Source of the DNA: Yarrowia lipolytica | Lineage: Eukaryota > Ascomycota > Dipodascomycetes > Dipodascales | Direction of reading: 5' to 3' | NCBI RefSeq assembly: GCF_001761485.1 | Contig: NC_090774.1 | Location: forward strand, 806,001 to 870,000 | DNA: 64,000 nucleotides | Part shown: positions 19,286 to 30,442 of the stretch, piece after piece | How the letters are laid out: each line of letters opens with the position of its first letter | Position numbering within the stretch: the stretch's first letter is position 1 | The notes under the pieces: generated by a model | Databases searched by the model: none | Told to the model about the DNA's origin: nothing | Seen by the model: only the letters and a program-made list of their open reading frames with translations | Translations under genes and position numbers: made by a program

Positions 19286-21164
19286 TTTGGGGTGGTGAGA
19301 GTGAGAAGTGTTGTGTTGCGGTTATAATGTCTTGGTTGAGTGTAACGATGTAATGTCCTTGGGGTGCTGTTTACAACCGTCACCTTCCGTGTCTATCGTC
19401 TTGTGTCGTTCGTGTCGCTTGTGACTCTACCGCACTTGTGACTCCTCTGCTGTAACAGGTCTAGTTCAAGTAGAATGATCCACCGCGGACTCTTGCCAAA
19501 TGTTGGTGCTGAAACTTCTAACTCTATCTGTCCCGTGCAGTGGTGATGGCGATGTGCAGTCACGTGGGACGGGGACTGGTTTGGGAGCAAGTCGCGGTGG
19601 TGTGGGTCGCACAATGTTATATAAGTGGGGCGCGCATGTCGAAAAACCGCTTCCGTTATAGCTACGACGATAATGTGGCTCTCTATACTGGCAGTGTGGT
19701 GCACCCATCTGTCCATGGCGTATCTCCGAACCGTGCGTCTCTCCCAACAGTTCGCTTTAACTATAGTATGTGCATGTACGATATCTGTCAGCGGGAAAAG
19801 TTACTCCATGGACCCAAAGGGAAAGTTACTCCAGCTCGTTGGGAGCGAGGATGTAAAGGGCAGTTTAGTGCGGACTGGAGAACAGTTCTGCATGCGGATG
19901 ACTCGGAATGATTCGGGGTGTCAAGTGCGGCCATGTACTGTACGTACGATATTCACAGGTGTCGGCATAGGCTTGGTTTTGGGTGGTGTTGGATGATTAA
20001 CCAAGAATCAAGTCTTGTTAGGAGTCGGTTGGACATGGCTTAGAGTAACACAAGGGCACTATACATGGAGGGATAATGGAGGACAAGAGATATATATGAA
20101 GATGGCGATGAGATATAACGAGTACTCAGACAGTTCTGGATAGAAGTTGGTTGAATGAAGACCTTGTGACAGTATGTATGAGATCCGAAGATCCAAGGCC
20201 ATGGTCACCTGAATCATAATTTTTTCGACATCAAGATATCACCAATGTTGACCCAAGGACGTCATTAGTCATTGGACTATTTTCGGCCTGTGGAGATAGT
20301 CACCTGTAGGTACAGTACAGTACATACTATACGACGTACGGTATGTACAGTATGAAACCGTGCACGCGCTACAATTTCTCGTCAAGTACGACTATCGTAA
20401 GTATGTACTCCTCAAGTTGAACCTCCGAATACACTTCGACCGCGACTGAAGCCGCCATGGTACGATAGGATGTCTGGGTAATGATCAAGAAAGCGAAATG
20501 ACATCATACTCCAGGGTCAGCTCAGCAAGCCCGATTTGGGCTGTTCTGACTTCCCCTGATTTACATATCTTCAGTAAATATTACTTAAATGTTGTCCGCT
20601 ATCGACCCACTCGTATCATGCATGTCCCATACGGCACTGGAGATATCGACGGTGTAGAAGCGGCCAATGCACCGGTATTTGTACAATACACAGTACATCT
20701 AGTGACATCATGTATCGAGGCAAAGGACAGTCCCACGACGAAGGTGGTCATGTGAGTCTAACCATCCACAAATCGGTTTTTTTTGTTCATTTTATTCACG
20801 CCTCAGTTTGTCGACATCTCACTCACTCCACCAATAGTAGAACATTACCCCATATCGCAATCTAAAGTGTTCACTCCTAATGGTATGCAGCGCACTCATA
20901 TAGTGTCTCGTGACAGCGATAGATGGGAGTACCCAAGTAGGCGTACACATACATTTTTAGACGGGAAAGGCGGTTAAAAATATACACCATGTCCCACTAC
21001 CACAAAAAACGATCTTTACTGTTGTCTAAATCACCTACAACAGTCTCAACTCACCAGTCCTCAAGTCTCCTCTAAACCACCTCTCAAACTCAAAGTCACA
21101 CCTCCACCACTACATCACCGCACATCACACCAGTCACCCCATACTTGCACCTCACATCTCTGAC
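19286..21164. other. Divergent intergenic region, MTM1 to KOG1 (1.9 kb)
   Basis: No gene supported; two overlapping 123-codon frames (19540-19911 and 19625-19996) show no family. Dense GTAC words lie at 20310-20355. The final 150 bp before KOG1 are a CA-rich leader. Confidence 0.5.
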
Positions 21165-24100
21165 ATGAACGGAAGTGTGACATCGGTGCAATCGGTGCAT
21201 TCGCCACAACGCCGGATGGAAGAGGATGAGACGGTCAAGTCCACCGCTTCCAAAACCTATGTGCGCCATGGATTTGACGACGACTACGCCAGTGACGCCT
21301 ACATGTCCATGTTGGCCGAAATCTTTTACATCTACCTGGACGACAAACGCCACGACACTGCGGGCAATCCGAAACGGTCTTCTGCCGACGGCCCGCCCGA
21401 ATGGCGCATGAAAGACCGACAGAGAACAGTGTCTGCAGCCATTGTGGTGTGTCTCAACCTGGGAGTGGATCCTCCAGATGTGATCAAAACCGACCCCTGC
21501 TCGCGACTGGAGGCCTGGGTGGACCCACAGACCATCTCAGACTCCAAGAAGGCCACGGAGCAGATTGGAAAACAGCTACAGATGCAGTACGAGGTGCTGT
21601 CAATGCGAACCCGGTATAAGCAGTCGCTGGACCCCAATGTGGAGGACATTAAACGATTCTGCATAGGACTGCGACGAGGTGCTAAGGAGGAGCGAATTCT
21701 GTTTCATTACAATGGCCACGGAGTGCCTCGACCTACAGCTTCGGGCGAAATCTGGGTCTTCAACAGAGGCTACACACAATACATTCCTGTGTCTTTGTAC
21801 GACCTGCAGTCGTGGCTGGGCTCGCCATGCATCTACGTGTGGGATTGCCATAGTGCCGGCAACATTGTCTCTAACTTCAAGCGCTTTGTTCAGCAGCGTA
21901 TCAAGGAGGACGCTGATGCACAAGCACCCAATGGTGTGACCAGTGCAGCTTCAGGAAACGGAAATGCCTACCTCGATTGCATCCAGCTTGCAGCCTGCCG
22001 GGCCGACGAGACTCTGCCCATGCACCCAGACCTTCCGGCAGATCTGTTCACGTCATGCCTGACGTCCCCAATTGAAATTGCTGTGCGATGGTTCGTCATG
22101 AAGTCTCCCTTGGCTTACGGGAAGAAGATCAAGGATCTGCAAATCCCAGGAAGAATTACCGACCGAAGAACCCCCCTTGGCGAACTTAATTGGATTTTCA
22201 CTGCCATAACCGATACGATAGCCTGGACTTTGTTGCCTCGCGACCTGTTCAAAAAGCTGTTTCGACAGGACCTGATGGTCGCAGCGTTGTTCCGAAACTT
22301 TCTGCTGGCAGACAGAATTATGCGGGTCAACTCATGCCACCCAGTCTCGGACCCTCCTCTTCCTCCCACCCATTCTCACCCTATGTGGGATGCGTGGGAT
22401 CTAGCAGTCGATCAGTGTCTGACTCAGTTGCCTGCTTTGGCTGCTGGACAGGAGTATCGCCACTCGCAGTTCTTTGAGGAACAACTGACAGCCTTTGAGG
22501 TGTGGCTGCGATACAATGCTCGAAGTGATAACCCACCTGTTCAGCTTCCTGTTGTTTTACAAGTGCTGTTGTCACAGGTCCACCGACTACGAGCGCTGAT
22601 CTTGCTCTCCAAGTTCCTCGATCTTGGACCCTGGGCTGTCTACTCGGCGCTCTCTATCGGTATCTTCCCCTACGTGTTAAAGCTGTTGCAGTCCCCCGCT
22701 AAGGAGCTAAAACCCGTGCTTGTTTTCATCTGGGCTCGAATAATGAGCGTGGACCATCAATCCATTCAGCACGAGCTGCTCAAGGACAATGGCTACGCCT
22801 ACTTCATCCAAATTCTTCTCCCCTTTGAAGGATTTGCCGTTAACAACGTGAACGTCCATGACCACAGAGCCATGTGTTCTTTCATCATCGCACTATTCTG
22901 CCATGGTTTCAAGCAGGGTCAGCGGGTCTCAATGGGTGCTGATCTTCTCCGGGTGCTCGTGGTTTACGCAGCTGAGCCTGACTCTCCACTGCTTCGACAG
23001 TGGTCCTGTTTATGCATCTCCCAACTGTGGTTCGACTACCTAGAGGGCAAGTGGCTTGGAATGAAGGAGAGAGTGCCCCAGAGCCTCATTGTGCTGCTTG
23101 AGGATCCTGTTCCTGAGGTCCGAACAGCGTGTACTGTTGCCTTGACTGCATTCCTTGGCAATGGAGACGCTGATCACATTTCCCAGGATTTCAAGGACGT
23201 GGAATGCGAGCTTGCTAACGCTGTCCTCAAGCTGACTGACGACGCCAGTGGTATTGTTCGAAGAGAAGCAGTCGTATTCTTTTCGCGTTTCGTCGTCCAG
23301 TACCAAGGTCAGATTCTGGTTGCTGCGTTTGCTACTCTCGAGCAAGAAGCTGCTGCTGTCTCCCAGATGAACCTCAACACCTCGTCCAATCCTGCCACCG
23401 GTACCGTGTTTGCTGCCGTGTGGGAGGCCGTTCTGACATTTGCAGAGGACCCGTTCACCGAGGTGCGTGACTTTGCACGTGACGTGGTTGATCACGTCTT
23501 GTTTGAGATGGGCCAGTCGCCTCTGGGACCTCGAATGGAGCAGCTCAAGCGAACCATGCTGCAGGGAGCCGAGTCCAAGAAACAGCTGCCTAGCGTTTCC
23601 AACCTGATTCCTTCGTCAGAGTCACATCATCATGCTGCTGGTAGTCCTGCTCCCCAATCTCCTGCGATGGCTCCTCTAACGCCTACTGCATCTTCCACCA
23701 TTCAAAATGCCATTGCTGCCGACAGGGCAGCTTCTTCTCCTCTCAACTCGCTCAAGAGGTCTGTCTCGAAGTATCTATTTGGAGACAATGAGCCCAGTGG
23801 AACAGCAGCCCAGAAAACGGACTCATCTGTTACAACTGTTCCTTTTGGCACGGGAACCATCCCCGTGACACCTCGTTACACATCGCGAGCTGCAGGATCA
23901 CGTGCTCAACTCCCTCTGAAGTCCGGGTTTTTTGCTTGGTCCACGGAGTTCTTCCAAGAGCCTCAAATGGTGCCTGCGGAGGCCGACTGTACTGGTTCAC
24001 AGCGGTACACTGAGAGACTGTGGCGAAAGACCCGCAACGAGAGAATTATCTCCGAGTCGGTGCTTCAGCGAGACGAAGCTGTCAAGGGCAAGTGGGATCA

Positions 24101-25094
24101 CTCTCTAGGTGTTCTCAGCAACAAGACGCAGCCTCAGAAACTCGTTTTTGCGCAGTTTGAGCCACATCTGGCAGTAGCTGACGACCGAGACGGTGTTTCT
24201 ATCTGGAACTGGGCCGAAAACAAGCGTCTGTCGCGGTTCTGCAACGCCAATCCTGCAGGAACCAGAATCACCGACGTCAAGTATCTCAACGAAGACGACG
24301 TTCCCATGCTCCTCACAGCCTCCTCCGAGGGATGTGTGCGAATCTACAGGCACTACGAGTCGCGTCAGGATGTGCAGTTAGTGTCTGCTTGGAGAGCTCT
24401 TTCGGGAGTCGGTCTGCAGGCCTCTTCTCCCGTAGCTGTAGATTGGCAGCAGTCTCGAGGAACACTGTTGGTTGGAGGTCCCACACGAGTGGTTAAGGTG
24501 TGGGATGCTCCCCGAGAGATGTGCATGGCTTCCATTCCTGCTCGGTCTTCTGCCCCTGTGACTGCCCTCACCTCCGACCAGGTTGCTGGTCACATGTTTG
24601 TGGCTGGTTTCGCGGACGGGGCTCTGCGTCTGTTTGATCGACGAGTCGATTCTCGAGACGCCATGGTCAAAATCTGGAAGCTATCTCGAGGTATCAGACA
24701 CTCTGACAAGGTGCTCAACGTGTGCATGCAACGAGGAGGACACCGAGAGCTGGTATCTGGTTCGGCAGACGGAGTCATCAGTACATGGGATATCCGAACA
24801 GACACTCCTCTGCGGTCTTGGATTGCACACACCAACGGCATGAAGGCCATGGACGTGCATGAACATGCACCTGTGTTGGTTACGGGCTCTCAGTTGGTGC
24901 GAACGTGGGACTTTGATGGTCACATGACCTCGGTAAACAAGAACCACCCTGGTTATATGACCCTTCCCAACCGGGTAACCTCGGTTAACGCTTTGTCGTT
25001 TCATCCTCATCGGCTGGTGATGGCATCTAACAATGTGAATGACGGCACTGTGATGTTGAGATCGTGTTCGGGCTTTCTCAAGAGTGATTTCTAG
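21165..25094 (+). CDS. KOG1: TORC1 subunit Kog1 (raptor)
   Basis: The 1309-residue scaffold of TOR complex 1 recruits substrates to Tor kinase. The raptor N-terminal caspase-like domain runs from about 40 to 290 and includes FHYNGHGVPRPT (about 180), GEIWVFNRGYTQYIP and WDCHSAGNIV (about 226), nearly word for word as in other raptors. HEAT repeats fill about 300-770; a low-complexity serine/alanine/proline linker (about 800-930) follows; a seven-blade WD40 propeller occupies about 980-1309, with units such as VSIWNW, VKVWDA and ISTWDI. It is somewhat shorter than yeast Kog1 (1557). No intron is needed. Tail to tail with MTO1 (250 bp). Confidence 0.96.
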   Translation: MNGSVTSVQSVHSPQRRMEEDETVKSTASKTYVRHGFDDDYASDAYMSMLAEIFYIYLDDKRHDTAGNPKRSSADGPPEWRMKDRQRTVSAAIVVCLNLGVDPPDVIKTDPCSRLEAWVDPQTISDSKKATEQIGKQLQMQYEVLSMRTRYKQSLDPNVEDIKRFCIGLRRGAKEERILFHYNGHGVPRPTASGEIWVFNRGYTQYIPVSLYDLQSWLGSPCIYVWDCHSAGNIVSNFKRFVQQRIKEDADAQAPNGVTSAASGNGNAYLDCIQLAACRADETLPMHPDLPADLFTSCLTSPIEIAVRWFVMKSPLAYGKKIKDLQIPGRITDRRTPLGELNWIFTAITDTIAWTLLPRDLFKKLFRQDLMVAALFRNFLLADRIMRVNSCHPVSDPPLPPTHSHPMWDAWDLAVDQCLTQLPALAAGQEYRHSQFFEEQLTAFEVWLRYNARSDNPPVQLPVVLQVLLSQVHRLRALILLSKFLDLGPWAVYSALSIGIFPYVLKLLQSPAKELKPVLVFIWARIMSVDHQSIQHELLKDNGYAYFIQILLPFEGFAVNNVNVHDHRAMCSFIIALFCHGFKQGQRVSMGADLLRVLVVYAAEPDSPLLRQWSCLCISQLWFDYLEGKWLGMKERVPQSLIVLLEDPVPEVRTACTVALTAFLGNGDADHISQDFKDVECELANAVLKLTDDASGIVRREAVVFFSRFVVQYQGQILVAAFATLEQEAAAVSQMNLNTSSNPATGTVFAAVWEAVLTFAEDPFTEVRDFARDVVDHVLFEMGQSPLGPRMEQLKRTMLQGAESKKQLPSVSNLIPSSESHHHAAGSPAPQSPAMAPLTPTASSTIQNAIAADRAASSPLNSLKRSVSKYLFGDNEPSGTAAQKTDSSVTTVPFGTGTIPVTPRYTSRAAGSRAQLPLKSGFFAWSTEFFQEPQMVPAEADCTGSQRYTERLWRKTRNERIISESVLQRDEAVKGKWDHSLGVLSNKTQPQKLVFAQFEPHLAVADDRDGVSIWNWAENKRLSRFCNANPAGTRITDVKYLNEDDVPMLLTASSEGCVRIYRHYESRQDVQLVSAWRALSGVGLQASSPVAVDWQQSRGTLLVGGPTRVVKVWDAPREMCMASIPARSSAPVTALTSDQVAGHMFVAGFADGALRLFDRRVDSRDAMVKIWKLSRGIRHSDKVLNVCMQRGGHRELVSGSADGVISTWDIRTDTPLRSWIAHTNGMKAMDVHEHAPVLVTGSQLVRTWDFDGHMTSVNKNHPGYMTLPNRVTSVNALSFHPHRLVMASNNVNDGTVMLRSCSGFLKSDF

Positions 25095-25347
25095 TTAGTT
25101 TTGGCTATTTAATGCATTTTAATTGTACCTTAGGTCAACTGCATAGTTCCGGTTTCAATATATTGTACAACTGCAGCGTATACCATAAGTGTACGATACT
25201 CTTCGACCACCTCTACACCTACAGTATGCACTATGTACTACAGTATCTGACTCATCTTGAACTTACCCAATCCAAGTACACGGGTTCATACTGGTATACA
25301 CATAAATATCTTGCTCTATATACATACGGCCTGGTTCAGACCTAATT

Positions 25348-27414
25348 TTACGCGTCGTTTTTACCACCCAGATGCTTGTTCTTGTGAACATACTTCAACA
25401 AGTAAAAACACACACTGTTAGAGATGCCCTCGATTCGCTTAGCTTGTCCGAGAGTGGCTGGACGAACTTTATCGAGAACGGTTCGATACTCGATTTTGAG
25501 ACCCGCCATGGACATGTAATCGAGGTTCTCAGGAAGCTTCAGGCTTTCATCTCTCTCGACAGAAGCAATCTGCTGGCGTTCCTTATCCAAGTACATCTTG
25601 TATCTGTACTCGGTGGTGACTCGAAGAATGAGACGAGGAGGGTACTTACTGAGCTCAGGCATGGTGGCAAACAGGAGATCGTCATCAATGCCTTTTACAA
25701 GGAGCATGTGGGCAGCAGTCATCTTTCCTTCGACCAGACGAGGGAAAACCTTGTATCCGAGCTGTTCGTTCCATTCCGTGGGGGTAAGTCTCTTCGACTC
25801 AAAGATTTTCTTGATGTCTGCAATGGCCTCATTTCGCTGCTCAAGTCGGGAGACTCTTCTAGAATCAACCAGACCTCGCTCAAATGCCTTTACAGTCAGT
25901 CGTTCATCAGCGTTATCAGCTCGAACCGAAAATCGGAATTCCGAGCGGGAAGTGAACATTCGGTAGGGTTCACTGACTCCCTTGGTGATGAGGTCGTCAA
26001 TCAACACACCAATGTATCCGTCAGAGCGTCGCATAGTGAAGGGCTCCTTATTCTGAGCCTGGAGACCTGCGTTAAAACCGGCAATGATACCCTGAGCAGC
26101 AGCCTCTTCATATCCTGTGGTTCCGTTTATCTGTCCAGCCAAGTATAGACCATGGACGAGCTTAGTCTCGAGAGTGTTCTTCAGCTCTCGGGGATCAACG
26201 TAATCGTACTCCACTCCATAGCCGGGCTGAGTCATAGTCACATTCTCAAACCCAGGAATAGTCTTGAGTACCTGGAGCTGGGTCTCTGCAGGAAGAGTAG
26301 TGGAGATACCGTTGGGATAAATAGTTGTGGTGTCCAGTCCCTCGGGCTCGACCCAAATAACATGTGAGTCTTTATCAGCGAATCGGATGATCTTGGATTC
26401 GATACTGGGACAATATCTGGGTCCCTTGACATCTTCTCGAATGTGGATCGACTTGTCAAGGTTATCTCGGATAAGATCATGAGTTGCCTTGACAGTCTTG
26501 GCCTTGTAGCACACAACAGAGTGGTTGTTTGGTCCTCGCAGCTCGGCAGGAGTTTCCTCGTTCACAGAGCCATCGGTTTTTGCGGCGGGGACATCGTCAT
26601 TGAGGTATGAAAAGGGGAAGGGGTCCTCATCCTGGAGCTCGGGAAGCATGGTCGAGTAATCGATAGTTGTGGAGTCTATTCGAGGAGGAGTACCTGTCTT
26701 GAGACGTCCAAGCATAAATCCAACCTCTCGTAGAGTATTGGAAATGCCGAAAGTAGCCTTTTCGCCCATTCTACCACTAGGATAAGCCTCCAGACCAATA
26801 TGGATCTCTCCTCCGAGGAAAGTACCAGTGGTAATAACAACCTTTTCGGTATTGATAGTCTCACCCGACTCGAGAGTGAGTCCCGCAATGCTTCCGTAGC
26901 TCTTAACAGCATCAGGAGTCGCCTCAGGGGTGGTCAATAAATCTTCCACGGTGCCCTCCAGAACCTCTAAGTTGGGATAGTCTCTGATGAGCTGTTGCAT
27001 CTCCTTCTTGTAAATTTTTCGGTCGATCTGGGCTCGCAGACCCCACACGGCAAAGCCACGACTTCGGTTGAGCATCTTGAAGTGGATACCAGCCTTGTCC
27101 GCCACCCTCCCCATGAGACCGTCCATGGCATCGACCTCGGTAACCAGTGTTCCTTTGCCGATTCCGCCGATACTGGGATTGCATGAGCAGGTACCGATAT
27201 TGTCGAATTTGGGCGTCACCAGCAGTGTTCGAGCTCCAGACCGAGCTGCTGCTGCACTGGCTTCACAGCCCGCATGGCCTCCTCCAACGACAACAACGTC
27301 ATATTTGGGCGCAGTTTTGAGTGTTTCGACGATATCGGGAGTCGTATGAATCCTCCTCAGCTGTGGGAGTCGATTATTGCCCCGAAAAACGGCTCTTACT
27401 TGTGCTCTTAACAT
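25348..27414 (-). CDS. MTO1: Mitochondrial tRNA wobble-uridine modification enzyme Mto1 (MnmG/GidA)
   Basis: The 688-residue FAD protein, with Mss1, makes the carboxymethylaminomethyl group on U34 of mitochondrial tRNAs. The N-terminus ([20 protein letters not shown]) is a basic presequence. The FAD-binding [13 protein letters not shown] follows at about 40, then the GidA signatures [18 protein letters not shown] (about 200) and [17 protein letters not shown] (about 425). The C-terminal helical domain ends near the stop. Length fits yeast Mto1 (about 669). The frame stays open 54 bases further upstream but only to a TTG; the ATG at 27414 is the start. It is separated by 675 bp from two tRNA genes. 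Confidence 0.95.
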   Translation of the reverse strand: MLRAQVRAVFRGNNRLPQLRRIHTTPDIVETLKTAPKYDVVVVGGGHAGCEASAAAARSGARTLLVTPKFDNIGTCSCNPSIGGIGKGTLVTEVDAMDGLMGRVADKAGIHFKMLNRSRGFAVWGLRAQIDRKIYKKEMQQLIRDYPNLEVLEGTVEDLLTTPEATPDAVKSYGSIAGLTLESGETINTEKVVITTGTFLGGEIHIGLEAYPSGRMGEKATFGISNTLREVGFMLGRLKTGTPPRIDSTTIDYSTMLPELQDEDPFPFSYLNDDVPAAKTDGSVNEETPAELRGPNNHSVVCYKAKTVKATHDLIRDNLDKSIHIREDVKGPRYCPSIESKIIRFADKDSHVIWVEPEGLDTTTIYPNGISTTLPAETQLQVLKTIPGFENVTMTQPGYGVEYDYVDPRELKNTLETKLVHGLYLAGQINGTTGYEEAAAQGIIAGFNAGLQAQNKEPFTMRRSDGYIGVLIDDLITKGVSEPYRMFTSRSEFRFSVRADNADERLTVKAFERGLVDSRRVSRLEQRNEAIADIKKIFESKRLTPTEWNEQLGYKVFPRLVEGKMTAAHMLLVKGIDDDLLFATMPELSKYPPRLILRVTTEYRYKMYLDKERQQIASVERDESLKLPENLDYMSMAGLKIEYRTVLDKVRPATLGQAKRIEGISNSVCFYLLKYVHKNKHLGGKNDA

Positions 27415-28089
27415 CTTGGGGGTATTGTGCAGAGTTGAAAGAGAGTGATTCAGATTTTGAAAATTCAAGATTGAGTGCTCATAAAAATAAAGTTAATGCA
27501 CAGTTCAAAAGTTTCAGTGAAATCGTGACCCAGCTCTGAGTTTTTTTAATTCAACTAAAGATGCATTAATCTCCAAAAAAAGGGAGATATTCAATGAGAA
27601 CATAAGCCGAAATTACCATAGAGCTCTTATGGGAAATGTAAGACTTCAGATATTGCCGAAAGGGTCTTTTCAACACGAGACTTTTCTCTTGGCTTTTCCA
27701 CTGAAGCTTCCAGCGAACATTATGAGTGAGGATGAGACGTAAATGACTCTCGTACTCGTGAGGTCACCAAGGAGTGACATTCCGTACTGTAATATTAACA
27801 TCCTTCTTCTGCATTTTCCACGTTATCGGTCCAAAATATCCATTTATACATGATTGCGACCATATACATGCACCAACAGAACTTCCACCATAACCGCAGG
27901 ACTAACAGACACTCTTTACATATCAAGACTTTGATAAAAATGAGAAAAGAGAGACTAGATGATATTGTAATTTTTAAATGTACTATGATATGACATTTAT
28001 ATCCACCCAGAAGCTCTGGAATACTCATTTTACAAAAAATTAACGGAATTGAGCTACACTAGTCCATGATTAAATTCTTTTCAGAAATC
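27415..28089. other. Intergenic, MTO1 to tRNA pair
   Basis: No gene seen. AT-rich patches at 27540-27600 and 27950-28080. Confidence 0.55.
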
Positions 28090-28182
28090 GGTCCCTTGGC
28101 CCAGTTGGTTAAGGCGTCGTGCTAATAAGAAATTAGCCTCTTTGCAACGCGAAGATCAGCAGTTCGATCCTGCTAGGGACCA
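28090..28182 (+). tRNA. tRNA-Ile(AAU) with 19-nt intron
   Basis: The cloverleaf can be drawn by hand: acceptor GGTCCCT/AGGGACC with discriminator A, anticodon stem TCGTG/CGCGA, anticodon AAT at 28124-28126, T arm with TTCGATC. A 19-nt intron (28128-28146) follows base 37. Within it ATTAG can pair with CTAAT of the anticodon loop, the usual precursor fold. A spacer of only 10 bp with T4 separates it from the next tRNA. Confidence 0.93.
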
Positions 28183-28192
28183 TTTTCTCCTT

Positions 28193-28277
28193 GGTTGTAT
28201 AGTGTAGCGGTTATCACCTTGGATTCTGACTCTTGAAGTACTTTCCAGTAACCCCGGTTCGATTCCGGGTACGACCT
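28193..28277 (+). tRNA. tRNA-Gln(CUG) with 13-nt intron
   Basis: Acceptor GGTTGTA/TACGACC, anticodon stem TTGGA/TCCAG, anticodon CTG at 28226-28228, T arm CCCGG-TTCGATT-CCGGG. The intron is 28230-28242, after base 37. A T run follows the 3' end. The exons are identical to those of the minus-strand copy at 52953-53039, but the introns differ. Confidence 0.92.
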
Positions 28278-29077
28278 TTTTGGTGAGCTTTTAAGGGTTC
28301 ATCCTACTATTTTTGCCCACCTCCTCAATCCCCTACACTGGTATTCTTTTCCCGCACCTCCTCCACTGCTGTACGTGGAATGAAAGCGATCGACACTCAA
28401 AAAACTCCCAAGCCTTATTCTTATGCACCCGTGTCCATTGTCGGAGATAACAAGAGGTAAAACAATGGACGTTATTCCAAGCCGCACCCCAACGGTTATT
28501 TCCGGCACAGGAGGACCAGTATAGACGTTTGAGATATTTTGTATCTTATGCGGAATTACGGTGATAGGATCGGTCAATTGCGCCTTTTCATCAAAACCAG
28601 ACTTTCGAAACTCCCTTAATTGCTCTCGTCCATTTCACAAAGACAGGCTACTGTAGATTGATCCGGAAAAAAAAGTGTATCGTGGAGTCCTGTCGAACCT
28701 AAGCGCTGCCCCTCAACTGTAAGTCGCGGAACCTATTGACCAAAGCATAGGATGGTTTCGGAGCTCGGAGTTATGGGCAGTTTGACCATTGTTGATAATG
28801 ACAGTCGTCCGTTAGCAGTCCGGAAAGCCTCCAAGTCCCGTGCTTAGACTGAACAGGTTTGAGCAGGCGTCTTCTTGCAGACATCTGGTGCCCCGAACGC
28901 CTTGATAGCGACTACAAGCGATGCTGGTGGGAACCTTATCCGTCTTGGCTGCATGCTTGCGGTATTATAAGAAGGCTTGGACTCGTCGATACGTCACATT
29001 TGGAGAGCTACAAAAGGCCATTGACATCTCAATTGACCGTTCACACCAACAAAACACACCCAAACACACTTGACACC
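28278..29077. other. Intergenic, tRNA pair to aminotransferase
   Basis: No gene seen. The main frame of the aminotransferase stays open upstream to about 28859 but has no ATG there, so that stretch is taken as leader. A TATA-like TATTATAAG is at about 28963. Confidence 0.5.
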
Positions 29078-30442
29078 ATGGCTGAATTCGAAGAAGACGT
29101 TGTACTTGAAAAGTACTGGCCCGAGGAGGCTGCCCACGAAGGAAAGTCCGCGGGCTCAACGGTTCCCCTGTCGCACCACTTTGAGGGCCCCAAGCACAAC
29201 TTCCCCGGACTTGAGATGAAGATGGGAGCCACCGGTGTCATCTGGACAACCGACCGAGCTGCTGAGAAGGGCTTCTCCCATGAGAACCCCGAATGGGCCA
29301 ACCTCGGTCAGGGAGCTCCCGAAGTCGGACCTATCCCCGGATGTTTCAAGCGACCTGATGTTATCGACGCTTCTGAGGAGTCTCGAGAGTACGCTTCCAC
29401 CGCTGGTGTTAAGGAGCTGCGAGAAGCTGTTGCAAACCTGTACAACCATGACTACCGAGAGGGCAAGGAGTCAAAGTACACCTATGAGAACGTGTGTATT
29501 GTTCCTGGAGGACGAGCTGGCCTGATCCGAATTGCCGCTATTCTTTCGGATGTTTACCTCTCCTTCTTTTTCCCCGACTACACTGCCTACGCCGAGATGC
29601 TGGCTCTGTTCAAGAACTTCTCTCCTATCCCCGTGCCTCTCAGAGCCGACGATGACTACCAGGTGCATCTGGACATCATTCGAGCTGAGCTTGACCGAGG
29701 TGTGTCTGCTCTGCTGACCTCCAACCCCCGAAACCCCACCGGTCAGGCTATGCGAGACCAGGACCTCAAAGATCTACAGGATATGTGCCGAAAGCGATGT
29801 CTGCTCATCATGGACGAGTTCTACACTCGATACAACTATGAGGACGGCTGCAACGGCTCTTCCGTCTCTTCTGCTGCCAACATCATTAATGTCAACGAGG
29901 ATCCTGTTCTTATTGTCGACGGTCTCACGAAGTCCTTCCGACTGCCCGGATGGCGAATCTGCTGGATTGTCGGACCCAAGTCATACATTAAGGCCCTGGC
30001 TTCTGCTGGTTCTTTCTTGGATGGTGGATCCAATGCTCCCTTCCAGAAGGCTGCCGTTCCCTTCCTGGAACCCTCTCTTGTCAAGAAGGAGATGACCGCT
30101 CTGCAGGTCCATTTCAAGGCCAAGCGAGACTACTGTATCGACCGACTGGAGAAGATGGGCTTCAAGTTCCACCAAGTCCCCACCACTACCTTCTACATCT
30201 GGCTTGACCTGAGTCCTCTGCCCAAGGAGATCAACTCTTCTTTGCACTTTTTCGAGGCTTGTCTTGAGGAGAAGGTCATCATGGTGCCTGGAATCTTCTT
30301 CGACCTTAACCCTCTGGCCCGACGAGAGATCCACCACTCCCCTTACTACCACTTCATGCGACTGTCCTACGGTCCTCCCATGGAGAACCTGGTAAAGGGT
30401 ATGGATGCCATTGAGCGAGTCATCAATAAGTACAAGAAATAG
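29078..30442 (+). CDS. PLP-dependent aminotransferase, class I/II
   Basis: The 454-residue protein has the fold-type I aminotransferase marks: SNPRNPTGQAM (substrate and cofactor region, about 215-225), DEFYTRYNYE (about 250, the aspartate that binds the PLP ring nitrogen) and DGLTKSFRLPGWRICW (about 285-300, with the PLP lysine before SFRLPGWR). The substrate cannot be told from sequence; it is not one of the well-known aspartate, alanine or branched-chain enzymes I would recognise. No organelle signal is evident. The ATG at 29078 follows a CA-rich leader (ACACTTGACACC) and begins MAEFEEDVVLEKYW; an upstream in-frame stretch lacks any ATG. Codon bias is strong. Confidence 0.85.
   Translation: MAEFEEDVVLEKYWPEEAAHEGKSAGSTVPLSHHFEGPKHNFPGLEMKMGATGVIWTTDRAAEKGFSHENPEWANLGQGAPEVGPIPGCFKRPDVIDASEESREYASTAGVKELREAVANLYNHDYREGKESKYTYENVCIVPGGRAGLIRIAAILSDVYLSFFFPDYTAYAEMLALFKNFSPIPVPLRADDDYQVHLDIIRAELDRGVSALLTSNPRNPTGQAMRDQDLKDLQDMCRKRCLLIMDEFYTRYNYEDGCNGSSVSSAANIINVNEDPVLIVDGLTKSFRLPGWRICWIVGPKSYIKALASAGSFLDGGSNAPFQKAAVPFLEPSLVKKEMTALQVHFKAKRDYCIDRLEKMGFKFHQVPTTTFYIWLDLSPLPKEINSSLHFFEACLEEKVIMVPGIFFDLNPLARREIHHSPYYHFMRLSYGPPMENLVKGMDAIERVINKYKK

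Noticed and set aside
19540-19996. Two overlapping 123-codon plus frames between MTM1 and KOG1
   Set aside because: They overlap in different frames and neither shows a domain or signal; likely chance.
28090-28277. tRNA-5S rRNA fusion, known in Yarrowia
   Set aside because: No 5S sequence follows these tRNA genes or the one at 52953; the neighbour of tRNA-Ile is another tRNA.
28859-29077. N-terminal extension of the aminotransferase
   Set aside because: It starts only at TTG and is unlike the family; the ATG at 29078 has a normal yeast leader. The same reasoning removed short TTG-led extensions of MTO1, TSC2 and the BTB gene.
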